Below are positions 48,564 to 58,299 of a stretch of DNA of 64,000 nt, piece by piece. The notes beneath the pieces were generated by a model that saw only the letters and a list, made by a program, of their open reading frames with translations, was not told where the DNA came from and did no database searches. A program made the position numbers and the translations under genes. Source of the DNA: Roseiflexus sp034432635 (lineage in GTDB: Bacteria > Chloroflexota > Chloroflexia > Chloroflexales > Roseiflexaceae); NCBI GenBank assembly GCA_034432635.1, contig DAOUBK010000026.1, forward strand, positions 56,599-120,598, in the 5' to 3' direction. Every line of letters starts with the position of its first letter. The first letter of the stretch is position 1.

Positions 48564-50570
48564 ATGCGCATGCGATTTGTCATGCTGATACTTGCGTTGC
48601 TGGTGAGCGCCTGTGCTGTGCCATCATCATCGAACCCGACACCAACGCTCGCGCCCGGCGCCGAAGAGTTGCTCGGCGCTCCGACGGCAACCTCCGTTCC
48701 AGCAACAGCAGCGCCAGCCTCTGCTGCTACGCCTGCGCCGTCGCCTGCCAGGTCTACTGCACGCTATGAGACTGCCCCTTGCGAGTTTCCTACGCCTTCC
48801 GGGGTTTCGGTGGAGTGCGGCTGGCTGAGTGTTCCCGAGAATCGCGCGCAACCCGAGAATAGACGCGAAGTACGATTGCATGTGGCAATCTTTCGCAGTA
48901 CGAACCCCAACCCGCCGCCCGATCCGATTGTTTATCTGGAGGGTGGTCCCGGCGTCGATGCGCTGGAACGCCTGCCGCTGGTGTTTGATTTCTGGTTTCG
49001 ACCGTTCCTGGCAAACCGCGACTTTATTCTGTACGATCAGCGTGGTACTGGCTACTCCACCCCTTCACTTGCCTGCCCCGAATTGACGCAACTCAGTTTC
49101 GATATGCTGCCGATGGATATTCGCGCGAGCGAAAGTTCGCGTCTCTGGAAGGAGGCGGCGCTCAGGTGCCGTGCGCGCCTGGTTGCCGAAGACATCGACC
49201 TGAAACAGTACAATACCCTGACCGGCGCCGCCGATCTGGAAGACCTGCGTCTGGCGCTTGGCTACGAGCAGTGGAATCTGATCGGCAGTTCGTATGGCAC
49301 TCGCCTGGCGTTGACGACAATGCGCGAGTATCCGCAGGGCATTCGCAGCGTGGTGCTCGACTCAACCCGCCCGCCACAGATGAACGAGTCGCAGACGCCT
49401 GCCGACGCCGAACGTGCATTTCAGATGCTGTTCCGTGGATGCGCCGCCGATCCGACCTGCAATGCGGCGTATCCTGATCTAGAACGGGTCTTCTTCGATC
49501 TGGTCGAACAACTCAACACGAAGCCGGTGACGGTTCCTGGCGTCGATCCATTCACCGGGCGCACCTACCAGGTGCTGATCAATGGCGACACGCTGATCAG
49601 CACCCTGTTTCAGGCGATGTATTCGACTGAGATCATTCCGCTGCTGCCGCGTGCGATCTATGGCGCCGCACAAAACGGGGATTTCGATCTCTGGGTGCGT
49701 CTGATTATGAACAATGTCTCCCAGAGTGACTATTTTAGTTACGGGGTGATGTATTCGGCGCGTTGCTACGATGAAATTCTCTTCGAGACGCGCGAGGACC
49801 TGGCACGAGCGGATGAAGCCTTTCCACATCAGCAGGATGTGTTCGATATGGCGTCGTTCTGGGACATCTGCGATGCCTGGGGTGTGGGTTCGGCGCCGCC
49901 GGTTGAGAATCAGCCGGTGCGCAGTGCTATCCCCACGCTCATCCTCGCCGGCGCCTACGATCCGGCGACGCCACCAGACGATGGCAGAGCAGCGGCAACT
50001 ACATTGCAGAACAGTTTCTTCTTTGAGTTTCCTGCATCGGGTCACGGCGTGATTCTCAACGGCGGCTGCCCGCTCAGCATTGCGTTTGCGTTCCTCGATA
50101 ACCCGCAACGTAAGCCGGATGCGACGTGTATGGCGCAACTGAAGGGTCCGGCCTTCGATGTCGAAGGCGCAGCCGTGCAACTGATCCCGTTCCGCGATAG
50201 TGAACTGGGGATTGCCGGAGTGTGGCCTCAGGGATGGACGAATTTCGGTCAGGGGGTCTATGGTCGTCCGTCGGGTGATGCGGCTATCGTTCAGGTGCTG
50301 GCGCCGGGTTCCGCGCTCGAAACGCTTGTAAGGCTGAGCAGTCGCTTCAATCTGGATCGCGAGCCGGAAGCGGCAGGTGAACACGTCAGTGAGCGTTACA
50401 CGTGGCAACTCTACACAACGTCCATTCGAGGTCAGCCGACCGATATTGCTCTTGCGGAAGAAGGGGGGCAGTCCTTACTGGTGATGTTAATCAGCAGCGA
50501 GAGCAACCACGATGAATTGTACGATCATGTGTTCATCCCTTCACTCGACGCCCTGCGTGTGATCAGGTAG
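48564..50570 (+). CDS. Exported alpha/beta hydrolase, tripeptidyl-aminopeptidase-like lipoprotein
   Basis: A 668-residue enzyme. The start is set at ATG 48564, which gives a signal peptide with lipobox VSAC, then a Thr/Pro/Ala linker. The hydrolase domain has YLEGGPG (oxyanion loop), YDQRGTGYS, the nucleophile elbow GSSYGTR, the acid in LAGAYDPATPP and the catalytic His in ASGHGVI, matching the TAP/proline-iminopeptidase type. A C-terminal domain of 150 residues follows (from about 515), beta-rich and of unknown role. Several Cys suggest disulfides outside the cell. A promoter box TACAAT lies at 48499-48504. Confidence 0.85.
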   Translation: MRMRFVMLILALLVSACAVPSSSNPTPTLAPGAEELLGAPTATSVPATAAPASAATPAPSPARSTARYETAPCEFPTPSGVSVECGWLSVPENRAQPENRREVRLHVAIFRSTNPNPPPDPIVYLEGGPGVDALERLPLVFDFWFRPFLANRDFILYDQRGTGYSTPSLACPELTQLSFDMLPMDIRASESSRLWKEAALRCRARLVAEDIDLKQYNTLTGAADLEDLRLALGYEQWNLIGSSYGTRLALTTMREYPQGIRSVVLDSTRPPQMNESQTPADAERAFQMLFRGCAADPTCNAAYPDLERVFFDLVEQLNTKPVTVPGVDPFTGRTYQVLINGDTLISTLFQAMYSTEIIPLLPRAIYGAAQNGDFDLWVRLIMNNVSQSDYFSYGVMYSARCYDEILFETREDLARADEAFPHQQDVFDMASFWDICDAWGVGSAPPVENQPVRSAIPTLILAGAYDPATPPDDGRAAATTLQNSFFFEFPASGHGVILNGGCPLSIAFAFLDNPQRKPDATCMAQLKGPAFDVEGAAVQLIPFRDSELGIAGVWPQGWTNFGQGVYGRPSGDAAIVQVLAPGSALETLVRLSSRFNLDREPEAAGEHVSERYTWQLYTTSIRGQPTDIALAEEGGQSLLVMLISSESNHDELYDHVFIPSLDALRVIR

Positions 50571-50629
50571 CAGGGACGCCGTAGGGCGCAGTGCCCCTGT
50601 GCTTCTACGGTTCCCCCGCTGCGCTCCCG

Positions 50630-51880
50630 TTACTCGTACCGCAACGCCTCGATCGGCAGGAGCAGAGCTGCGCGTCGCGCCGGGTAGTATCCGAAACCCA
50701 CACCGATGGCACAAGCGAAGATCAGCGCCAGCGCCACAGCAAACCACGAAATCGATACGCTCAATCCGGCAGCCACACCTACCAGTACCACCAGACCAAT
50801 CGCGCCGCTAACACCGAGCAGACTGCCGACGACACTGATCGCAACCGCTTCGAGCACAAATTGACTAAGCACGTCGCCATCGGTTGCACCTAGCGCCTTG
50901 CGCACGCCAATCTCGCGGGTGCGTTCGGTGACTGCGACCAGCATGATGTTCATAATGCCGATGCCACCTACCACCAGACTGATACCTGCAACCAGTGCGA
51001 TAAAACCGGTAATCGCGCCGTTGATGCCCGCCAGCACGTTGAGCGCCTGAGTTGGCAGGTTCAGACGAAAATTATCGACTGCGCCTTCGGGTACGTTGCG
51101 GGTGGCACGCAGCGTTGCTCGCACCAGCGCCTCGCCACGCGCAACTTCCTGTTCGCTCTGCAAACTGAGCAGAATGCTGCTCATCTGCAACCCACGTCCG
51201 GGAAGGTCCTGGCTGCCGGCAATGCGCAACCGCGCTGTGCTGACCGGTACCAGAATGCGCTGGTCGGATGAGAAGGGACCGCCGAGCTGGCGCAGGATGC
51301 CGACAACCTGGAGCGGTTGCCCGTTCACCTCTATCGTTCGCCCGACGGCGTTTTTCACATTCTCTTTGCCAAAGAGATCCTCGGCGACAAGTGCGCCGAG
51401 CACCGCCACCCGCGCTGCCTGTCGGTCATCGTCATCGGTCAGGAAGCGACCGTACTGTACCGGCACGGTCTGGACGAACTGATATTCCTTCGTCGTGCCA
51501 ACAGCCGTCGGGTTGGCGGAAGAACTGCCAAAGCGCGCCTGAACGCGGAGCGATACTTCGGGCACAATGGTGCGAAAGACATCCGGATGACGGGCGACCA
51601 GTTGCTCGAGTGCGCGGTAGTCCTGGATTGAGAGCAGCCCGTATCCGGGAACATCACGGGCGCCGCGTGCTTGCGGATCGCCGGGCAACACCGCGATGCG
51701 GCGGGTGCCCAGATCGACGAAGCGCTCGAACACCTGGCTTTGCAGGGCGTTGCCAAGTGAGAGAACGGCAACCAGCGTGGCAGAACCGATGATGATCCCC
51801 AGCATTGTCAGCAGCGAACGAAACTTGTTCGCCCGCAGACTGTCAAGCGCCATGAGTGTAAGTTCTTTGAACACGGGCAT
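50630..51880 (-). CDS. MacB-type ABC transporter permease (FtsX domain)
   Basis: A 416-residue permease with one N-terminal span (about 20-42), a large extracytoplasmic MacB_PCD-type domain (about 45-270) and a C-terminal FtsX core of three spans (about 280-410), including ERTREIGVRKALGATDGDVL. This mechanotransmission permease does not itself carry solute through the membrane but drives a partner adaptor. Its ATG directly follows the stop of the ATPase. Last gene of a tetR-hlyD-ATPase-permease operon. Confidence 0.92.
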   Translation of the reverse strand: MPVFKELTLMALDSLRANKFRSLLTMLGIIIGSATLVAVLSLGNALQSQVFERFVDLGTRRIAVLPGDPQARGARDVPGYGLLSIQDYRALEQLVARHPDVFRTIVPEVSLRVQARFGSSSANPTAVGTTKEYQFVQTVPVQYGRFLTDDDDRQAARVAVLGALVAEDLFGKENVKNAVGRTIEVNGQPLQVVGILRQLGGPFSSDQRILVPVSTARLRIAGSQDLPGRGLQMSSILLSLQSEQEVARGEALVRATLRATRNVPEGAVDNFRLNLPTQALNVLAGINGAITGFIALVAGISLVVGGIGIMNIMLVAVTERTREIGVRKALGATDGDVLSQFVLEAVAISVVGSLLGVSGAIGLVVLVGVAAGLSVSISWFAVALALIFACAIGVGFGYYPARRAALLLPIEALRYE

Positions 51881-52714
51881 CTACTCCTGTTCTGGCTTGA
51901 GAACCGGCACCGCTACAGGTTCCATCTCGCGCACCGGCAGTTCGAGTTCTTCCGATGTGAAATTGACGTGGTAGTACTCCTGCAGGATATTGTCGGCGAT
52001 CCGTCCGTCGCGCAACCCGATGACCCGATCCATCTGTTTGCCGATCTCCGGATCGTGCGTCACAATCACGATCGTAATGCCCTGCTCGCGGTTCAACTTG
52101 CGAAAGAGCGCCATAATCTCTGCGCCGGTGCGGGTATCGAGCGCGCCCGTCGGTTCGTCGGCGAGCACCATCGCCGGGTTGCCCACCAGCGCGCGGGCAA
52201 TGGCAACCCGCTGCTTCTGTCCGCCCGATAACTCGTTTGGACGGTTGTGGAGTTTCGAGCCCAATCCAACGGCCTCCAGCGCCTGGCGTGCGCGCGCTTC
52301 ACGCTCGCGCGCACCGACACGCCCGTAGACCAGCGGCAGTTCCACGTTCTTCAATGCGGTGAGCCGGGGCAGCAGGTTGAAGTTCTGGAACACGAACCCT
52401 AGTTTTTGATTGCGCACCCGCGCCTGCTGCACACGGTCCAGCTTGCTGACATCCTGCCCGTCGAGCCAGTAGGAACCGGACGTCGGCACGTCGAGCAGCC
52501 CCAGGATTGTCATCAGGGTGCTCTTGCCGCTCCCGGATGGTCCCATAATTGCCACCATTTCGCCGCAATAGATTTCGAGCGACACGTCATCGAGGGCGCG
52601 GAAGCGACTGCCACCGGTGACGAATTCCTTCGTCACGTGCTCGACATGTACAACCGGTTCGGTCACATAGTCGATCGCTTCCGCTGGAGTTATATACTCA
52701 GTTTCGGTATGCAT
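51881..52714 (-). CDS. MacB/LolD-type ABC transporter ATP-binding protein
   Basis: A 277-residue ATPase. ATG 52714 is preceded by GGAGGATCATTGC; the upstream open part is not family-like. The usual motifs are GPSGSGKST, QNFNLLPRLTALKNVELPL, LSGGQKQRVAIARAL and VLADEPTGALD. The C-terminal tail of about 40 residues beyond the usual end (EEYYHVNFTS-type, ending KPEQE) is an addition. It couples with the permease and the periplasmic adaptor for export of a drug, peptide or lipid. Confidence 0.93.
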   Translation of the reverse strand: MHTETEYITPAEAIDYVTEPVVHVEHVTKEFVTGGSRFRALDDVSLEIYCGEMVAIMGPSGSGKSTLMTILGLLDVPTSGSYWLDGQDVSKLDRVQQARVRNQKLGFVFQNFNLLPRLTALKNVELPLVYGRVGAREREARARQALEAVGLGSKLHNRPNELSGGQKQRVAIARALVGNPAMVLADEPTGALDTRTGAEIMALFRKLNREQGITIVIVTHDPEIGKQMDRVIGLRDGRIADNILQEYYHVNFTSEELELPVREMEPVAVPVLKPEQE

Positions 52715-52775
52715 TGCAATGATCCTCCCGAAGATCCCGCACAGGTTCTGTGACCTGTGCGGGATGCTGGCGTTG

Positions 52776-54533
52776 TCACGCACCGGGCAGCAACACCTGC
52801 TGACCTTCGTTCAATCCACTGATGATTTCGATCCGATCACCGGTGCGAATGCCGGTTTCGACCGGTTGCGCAACCAGCGTGGTGCGTCCATTTTGGGTGA
52901 CGATAACATCGACCACAGTCACCCCATTTTCCTCACGAATCGCCTGAACCGGCACGCTGAGTGCGTTTTCGCGCTTCGCGGTGATGATGGTGGCGCTGGC
53001 GGTCATCCCGGAACGCAAGGGACGGTTACCCGGCTCAACTTCGAGTTCGACTTCGTAAGCGGTCACGTTGCGCTCATTGGTCGCCTGCGGCGCAATACGC
53101 TGCACACGCCCGATCTGTGGTGGCGGACCGAGCGCATCGATCAGCACTTCGACATCCTGACCTGGCGCAACACGCGCCACATCCACTTCATCAACCGTAA
53201 CCGTCACCTTGAAGCGACTTACGTCGATCAGTGTCATAACTGGACTCTGGCCAACCTGCTCACCTGGAGCGACATCGATACGTGCTACGACGCCGTCGAA
53301 TGGCGCTGTCAGGGTCGTGTCATCGAGCCGGATCTGCGCCAGATCGAGTTGTGCCTGGGCCTGGGCAACCCGCGCCTGGGCGCGCGCCAGATCGGTTGCA
53401 CGCGGGTCGGCGGTGAGGCGTGCAAGGTTGGCTTCAGCGGCAGCCAGATTTGCCCGCTGCGCTGCAAGTGCGCCCTGACGCTGCTCGCCGAGCAGGCGGG
53501 CAAGATCGGCTTCGGCCTGTGCCAGGGCGGCGCGTGCAGCAGCAAGACGGTCGGGGTTGGGATTGAGCAGCGCATCGAGGTTCGCCTGGGCTGTGGCAAC
53601 CCGCGCTTCGGCTTCCGCCAGACCGGTGATCTCGTTCTGGCGTGCTGTCTCATATGCGATACGCGCCTGATTGAGCGCCAGTTCTGCATCTGCCAGTGCA
53701 CGCTCTGCCTGAGCGAAGGCATCGGCATAGGCACGCTTGCCGGCGTCGGTGAGTGGCGCGCCGGTCAATGGGTCTTTACCATCCGCCTCGACCCGCGCCA
53801 GATTGTCGCGTGCGGCTGCAAACGCTGTTTGCGCATCGCGCAGCCGGTTGGCACGCTCGAAGACCTGACGTTCGGCATCGAGCTTGGCAGCGGAGAGAGC
53901 ACTGCGCTGCCGGTTGAGCGCTGCCTGCGCTTCGGCAAGCGCCGAGCGCGCGGCAGTCAACTGATCGTTGTTTGGCGCCCCCTGCAGCGCGCTGAGTCGA
54001 GCGCGTGCCTCATCGACCCGGTCGCGGGCTGCGGCAATATCCGCCTCCGTCACACTTCCGGCTGTCTGCAACAGCGCACCGCGCGCTGCCTCGACCTGCG
54101 CGCGTGCCTGTGCAATCTCTTCCGGGGTAGCACCTTCCAGCAGTTGTTGCAGATCGGCATCCGCCTGCGCCAGGGCAGCGCGCGCGGATGCCACCTGCGC
54201 TGCCGCTTCACGGCTATCGAGCCGGCTCAACGGCGCCCCAGCCGAAACGCGGTCACCTTCGGCGACCAGCACTTCGGCAACGCGACCGGGAATGGCAAAA
54301 CTCAGCGCCGCTTCCTGACGTGGCTCGATGCGTCCTGTGGCATTAATTCCGGCGATGAGCGTGTCACGGGTGACGGTGATCGGCGTACCGCCCTGAAGTG
54401 GATCGGCGCTGCTGGTCAATCGCGGCACAACAAACGTCGCTACTACAGCAACGATCAATACCGCTGCAATGATCACCGGAACTGGTAAACGGGGAAGGCG
54501 AAGTTTCCGTTGTGTTTGTGGAACAGACGTCAT
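52776..54533 (-). CDS. HlyD/MacA-like membrane fusion adaptor with very long coiled coil
   Basis: A 585-residue protein, well above the 370-400 of MacA. ATG 54533 follows AAGGAG; one N-terminal span (about 18-40) anchors it. The lipoyl halves flank a helical hairpin that is unusually long (about 100-380), built of Ala/Arg/Gln-rich heptads with DLARAQARVAQAQAQLDLAQ near its end. The beta-barrel (VTVTVDEVDVARVAPGQDVE) and membrane-proximal domain follow. A long hairpin suits a cell envelope without a normal outer membrane, or a thick wall; this is inference. Confidence 0.88.
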   Translation of the reverse strand: MTSVPQTQRKLRLPRLPVPVIIAAVLIVAVVATFVVPRLTSSADPLQGGTPITVTRDTLIAGINATGRIEPRQEAALSFAIPGRVAEVLVAEGDRVSAGAPLSRLDSREAAAQVASARAALAQADADLQQLLEGATPEEIAQARAQVEAARGALLQTAGSVTEADIAAARDRVDEARARLSALQGAPNNDQLTAARSALAEAQAALNRQRSALSAAKLDAERQVFERANRLRDAQTAFAAARDNLARVEADGKDPLTGAPLTDAGKRAYADAFAQAERALADAELALNQARIAYETARQNEITGLAEAEARVATAQANLDALLNPNPDRLAAARAALAQAEADLARLLGEQRQGALAAQRANLAAAEANLARLTADPRATDLARAQARVAQAQAQLDLAQIRLDDTTLTAPFDGVVARIDVAPGEQVGQSPVMTLIDVSRFKVTVTVDEVDVARVAPGQDVEVLIDALGPPPQIGRVQRIAPQATNERNVTAYEVELEVEPGNRPLRSGMTASATIITAKRENALSVPVQAIREENGVTVVDVIVTQNGRTTLVAQPVETGIRTGDRIEIISGLNEGQQVLLPGA

Positions 54534-54620
54534 AATCTCTTTCTCCTTGAGAACATACGATTCCATCCCTCCTGCGCCAATGCGGGAAGGTCTGCATGAT
54601 GATATGTCTGGCACGTTTAC

Positions 54621-55244
54621 CTAGCGCACCGCAGTGCCGTAGAGGAACAGATCGACAAGTGTTTCGGCAGAAAAACGGTCGGTTGAGATTGTCTGATATA
54701 TCTCACTGTGCTCAGGCGCGACCGCTGGCGCCATCTGACGCTGGAACCCTTCCATCATGCCAAGGAACAGCATTGCCAGATTGTGGGCGTTGTGCCTCGT
54801 CAGTTCACCGCTATCGAGACCCTGCTGCATCACCTCGCGCAGCGGTTCAACCATGTACCGTCTGAAGGCCTCTGCCAGACGGCGCTGACGTTCCGGACTG
54901 AGATGTTCACGTGCCTGATGGCGCATCATGCGCGTGTCGCCATTCGGCTCGTTCAGCAAGATCGTCGCCAGCGCAACCAGGCGCCCGCGTGTATCCGATT
55001 GTTCAGCAATGACCCGCCGCATAGTCCCGTGCATATCCGCCAGCATATGAATAGCGACCAGAACGAACAACTCTTCCTTGTCGGAAAAGTGATAGTACAG
55101 CGTTGGCTTGGTTACATCGGCAGCCTGCACAATGTCGTTGATCGACACAGCACTGTAGCCACGCTGCATGAAGAGTCGCGTCGCCGTCATCAGGATGCGG
55201 GCTGCGGTGGGACCATACGTTGGTTCGTTGTTTATGTCTTGCAT
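54621..55244 (-). CDS. TetR/AcrR-family transcriptional regulator
   Basis: A 207-residue repressor. The helix-turn-helix (about 15-62) reads MTATRLFMQRGYSAVSINDI and ADVTKPTLYYHFSDKEELF; the C-terminal ligand domain is all helix. It heads the efflux operon and likely represses it and itself, binding the inverted repeat in its own promoter. ATG 55244 is fixed by an in-frame TGA only nine bases upstream. The inducer is unknown. Confidence 0.92.
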   Translation of the reverse strand: MQDINNEPTYGPTAARILMTATRLFMQRGYSAVSINDIVQAADVTKPTLYYHFSDKEELFVLVAIHMLADMHGTMRRVIAEQSDTRGRLVALATILLNEPNGDTRMMRHQAREHLSPERQRRLAEAFRRYMVEPLREVMQQGLDSGELTRHNAHNLAMLFLGMMEGFQRQMAPAVAPEHSEIYQTISTDRFSAETLVDLFLYGTAVR

Positions 55245-55308
55245 CTGAAATCAATTACGCGGTCCAAACAGATCACCGATCGTATTGGCGCACTCCTTTC
55301 CACACTTT

Positions 55309-55331
55309 ATTGTACCACCTTACCGAACGGT
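55309..55331 (-). promoter_or_regulatory. Promoter and candidate TetR operator of the efflux operon
   Basis: On the minus strand TGGTACAAT (55317-55309) is an extended -10 box. ACCG-AA-CGGT (55322-55331) lies directly upstream, between the -10 and the expected -35 position, where a bound repressor would block the polymerase. Confidence 0.6.
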
Positions 55332-55449
55332 CAGGAATAGTCTACCATGGTGTACAGCGTTTGTCAATGACATGCAATGATTTTGTACATATTGCTGGGG
55401 CAACGACCACGTGCGCAATCGCTGGCATCAACCACGTGAAAGGGGTACT

Positions 55450-56637
55450 ATGTCATCCATACGCCATCGCCAGGATAAACCATTCGCATCACTGTCACAG
55501 AACGAACAGCGAAACATCTTGCTTGACGCCCTTGAACGCATCGTGCAGCCGATTTTGACCGCAGGTGCAGCAGGTGAACTGCGAGTACGAATGCCGGTTG
55601 AGGCGGCGCCGGGAATGGAGACCGACCGCGCCAGATTTTCGCATCTCGAAGCAGTAGGACGGTTACTCTGCGGTATGACGCCATGGCTGGAGTTACGTGG
55701 GCTAGAGGGACCAGAAGAGTCGCTTCGCATCGAGTTTGCACAACTGGCGCACGCAACTATTGCACACAGCGTCAATCCTGCATCTGCTGGCTTTCTCAAT
55801 TTTGAGGAGGGGCGCCAGCCGATTGTCGATGCTGCGTTTCTGTCCCAGGCGCTGTTACGCGCTCCTCATACATTGTGGATGGAGCTCGACTCAGCGGTGC
55901 AACGCAATCTCTGCAACGCACTGGCAGCTACACGTGTGCAGAAACCACATTTCAACAACTGGCTGCTCTTTACCGCTATTATTGAGGCGTTTCTGGCACG
56001 AGCAGGCTTTTTTGGATCGGATGCGTGTCAACTATGCGCTCCGCCAGCATATGCAGTGGTACCTCGGAGACGGGGTCTATGGCGATGGACCTGAGTTTCA
56101 CTGGGATTATTACAACAGTTTCGTCATACATCCGATGCTGATCGATATCCTGACAGCCGTAGATGACCAGGATCCAGACTGGCAGGCGTTGCGCACTCCT
56201 GTGCTGAAACGTGCGCAGCGCTACGCTGTCATTCAAGAGCGGTTGATCTCCCCTGAAGGTACGTTTCCACCGCTTGGACGTTCACTCGCATACCGCTTCA
56301 GCGCACTTCATACGCTCGCACAGATGGCACTGCTCGAACAGTTGCCGCCCACACTCAGTCCGGCGCAGGTACGCTGTGCATTGACCGCTGTGATTCAGCG
56401 TATGATCGATGCTCCAGGTACATTCGATGCCGAAGGTTGGTTACGCATCGGATTTGTTGGTCACCAACCCAATCTTGGTGAGCATACATTTCAACAGGGA
56501 GTCTCTACCTCTGCGTTGCGGGTCTATTGCCGCTTGGGCTTTCTCCTGCACATCCCTTCTGGCGTGATCCGCCGCAACCATGGACGGCGCAACGCATCTG
56601 GAAGGGTGAGAACGTTCCGCGTGATCACCATCTGTGA
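55450..56637 (+). pseudogene. DUF2264 family gene broken by two frameshifts
   Basis: The first segment (ATG 55450 to about 56008) encodes the DUF2264 start: VGRLLCGMTPWLELRG, GFLNFEEGRQPIVDAAF and KPHFNNWLLFTA. Homology then continues one frame over (about 56014-56487): DRMRVNYALRQHMQWYLGD, YGDGPEFHWDYYNSFVIHPM and FPPLGRSLAYRF. A second shift near 56487-56500 restores a third frame to the natural end: SLYLCVAGLLPLG, PQPWTAQRIW and ENVP, stop 56635-56637. The first shift sits at a T6 run (56008-56013). DUF2264 proteins are six-hairpin glycosidase-like enzymes; the catalytic body is here but cannot be made as one chain. Confidence 0.82.
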
Positions 56638-56679
56638 GACCGGCAACTGCGCTCTATTCTGTTGCAAGCACCGGACTGC

Positions 56680-58212
56680 TTATTCTTGCTGCGGGATCAG
56701 CACATCCCACCAGACGCGACCGGTGCGCTTTTGCATCAGATCGACGTGGATATGCTTCAACTCGGTATACGCCATTAGACCGTAGATGCCATGCTCGCGC
56801 CCGATGCCACTCTGCTTGTAGCCGCCGAACGGCGCACGCGGCAGGATAATATGATGATCATTGATCCAGACTGTGCCGGTGCGGATGCGCTTGGCTACTT
56901 CAATGGCGCCCTGCAAATCGCGCGACCAGACGGCAGCGCCAAGACCATAGCGGCTGGCATTCGCCAGTTCGATGGCTTCGGTCACCGTGCGGTATGGAAT
57001 GACCGCCAGCACCGGACCGAAGACTTCCTCCTGCGCCAGGCGCGTCCCGTTCAGCACATTCGTAAAGATCGTCGGTTCGACAAAGGGACCGCGCTCGAAC
57101 CCCGGCACGCGCGCTCTGCGTCCGCCGGTCACCAGACGGGCGCCTTCGTTTTTGCCAACCTCGATATACTCTTCGACGATCCGACACTGCGCTTCGGAAA
57201 CGAGCGGACCCAGGTCGGTTTCCAGGTCGAGAGGATCACCGATCCGCAACGAGTGGGCGCGCGTCACCAGCCGCTCGAGAAACTCGTCGTGCAGGCTTTC
57301 GGGCACCAGGCAGCGGGTTCCGGCTTCGCAACTCTGCCCGCCGTTGAAGAAGACGCCAAACAGAACGCCATCGGTCGCCAGTTCGAGATCTGCGTCCGGC
57401 ATGACCAGACTGGGTGACTTGCCGCCGAGTTCGAGCGTCAGACGTTTGATCGTGTCGCTCGCCAGACGCATGATGTGTCGCCCGGTCTCGGTCGATCCGG
57501 TAAACGATACTTTGTCCACACCGGGGTGACGCGCCAGCGCATCGCCGACCTCCGCTCCTGGACCGGTCACGACGTTCAACACACCGCGCGGCAGCAGTCC
57601 TGCCTCGTGGATCAACTGTGTCAGCTTCAGCGCCGTCAGCGGCGTGTAGGACGCCGGTTTGAGCACGATGGTATTGCCAGCAGCCAGCGCCGGGGCAATT
57701 TTCCAGATCGTCATCAGAAGCGGGTAGTTCCACGGAACGATCTGACCGCACACCCCGATCGGCTCGCGCCAGACGAAGTTCCAGCTGACAGAGGGAATAT
57801 CGGTCCACGGCAGCGGATCATAGGGGTGGATGGTCGCCAGTTCGGCAAAGACGCGCAGATGCTCGACCGACCAGGGAATATCGACGAACGTGGTCTTGCG
57901 CAGTGGCGCGCCGAGGTTGCGCGTTTCCAGTTCTGCGAATTCGGCAGTGTGTGCTTCGATCAGGTCGGCGATTGCGTTCAGGATGCGTGCGCGTTCGTGC
58001 CCTGGTGTATGGGGCCACGGTCCATGGTCGAAGGCTTCGCGCGCAGCGGCGACTGCACGATCAACATCGGCAGCGGAGCCGCGCGCCACACGCGCCATTG
58101 GTCGCCCCAGCGTCGGCTCGTTGACCAGCATCGTGCTCCCTTCGGCATCGACCCAGGATCCATCGATATACAACCCATAGCATGGGAGATCCTCGTTGAT
58201 GCGATCGTCCAT
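56680..58212 (-). CDS. Aldehyde dehydrogenase (betaine-aldehyde-dehydrogenase-like)
   Basis: A 510-residue NAD(P)-dependent oxidoreductase. The cofactor site is PWNYPLLMTIWKIAPALAAG and FTGSTETGRHI; the catalytic Glu is in LELGGKSPSLV and the catalytic Cys in NGGQSCEAGTR. C-terminal EEVFGPVLAVIPY and PFGGYKQSGIGRE complete the fold. Substrate cannot be fixed; the overall pattern is that of betaine/other aldehyde dehydrogenases. Ribosome site AGGAGGAAGG. Gene is monocistronic with an extended -10 box upstream. Confidence 0.93.
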   Translation of the reverse strand: MDDRINEDLPCYGLYIDGSWVDAEGSTMLVNEPTLGRPMARVARGSAADVDRAVAAAREAFDHGPWPHTPGHERARILNAIADLIEAHTAEFAELETRNLGAPLRKTTFVDIPWSVEHLRVFAELATIHPYDPLPWTDIPSVSWNFVWREPIGVCGQIVPWNYPLLMTIWKIAPALAAGNTIVLKPASYTPLTALKLTQLIHEAGLLPRGVLNVVTGPGAEVGDALARHPGVDKVSFTGSTETGRHIMRLASDTIKRLTLELGGKSPSLVMPDADLELATDGVLFGVFFNGGQSCEAGTRCLVPESLHDEFLERLVTRAHSLRIGDPLDLETDLGPLVSEAQCRIVEEYIEVGKNEGARLVTGGRRARVPGFERGPFVEPTIFTNVLNGTRLAQEEVFGPVLAVIPYRTVTEAIELANASRYGLGAAVWSRDLQGAIEVAKRIRTGTVWINDHHIILPRAPFGGYKQSGIGREHGIYGLMAYTELKHIHVDLMQKRTGRVWWDVLIPQQE

Positions 58213-58256
58213 GACCTTCCTCCTGGAAGTGAGTGCGTTTCATGCCGCTTTGCGTC

Positions 58257-58265
58257 ATCATACCA
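58257..58265 (-). promoter_or_regulatory. Extended -10 promoter (TGG TATGAT) of the aldehyde dehydrogenase gene
   Basis: TGGTATGAT on the minus strand (58265-58257) is followed by a leader of about 37 bases with a good ribosome site before ATG 58212. Confidence 0.5.
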
Positions 58266-58299
58266 TGAAAGACCCGAAGGGGAAAGGTGTGTATCGTGT

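Noticed and set aside
52719..54488. 589-codon plus-strand frame opposite the HlyD-type adaptor
   Set aside because: It mirrors the repetitive Ala/Arg-rich helical hairpin codons; motifs of a real protein are absent.
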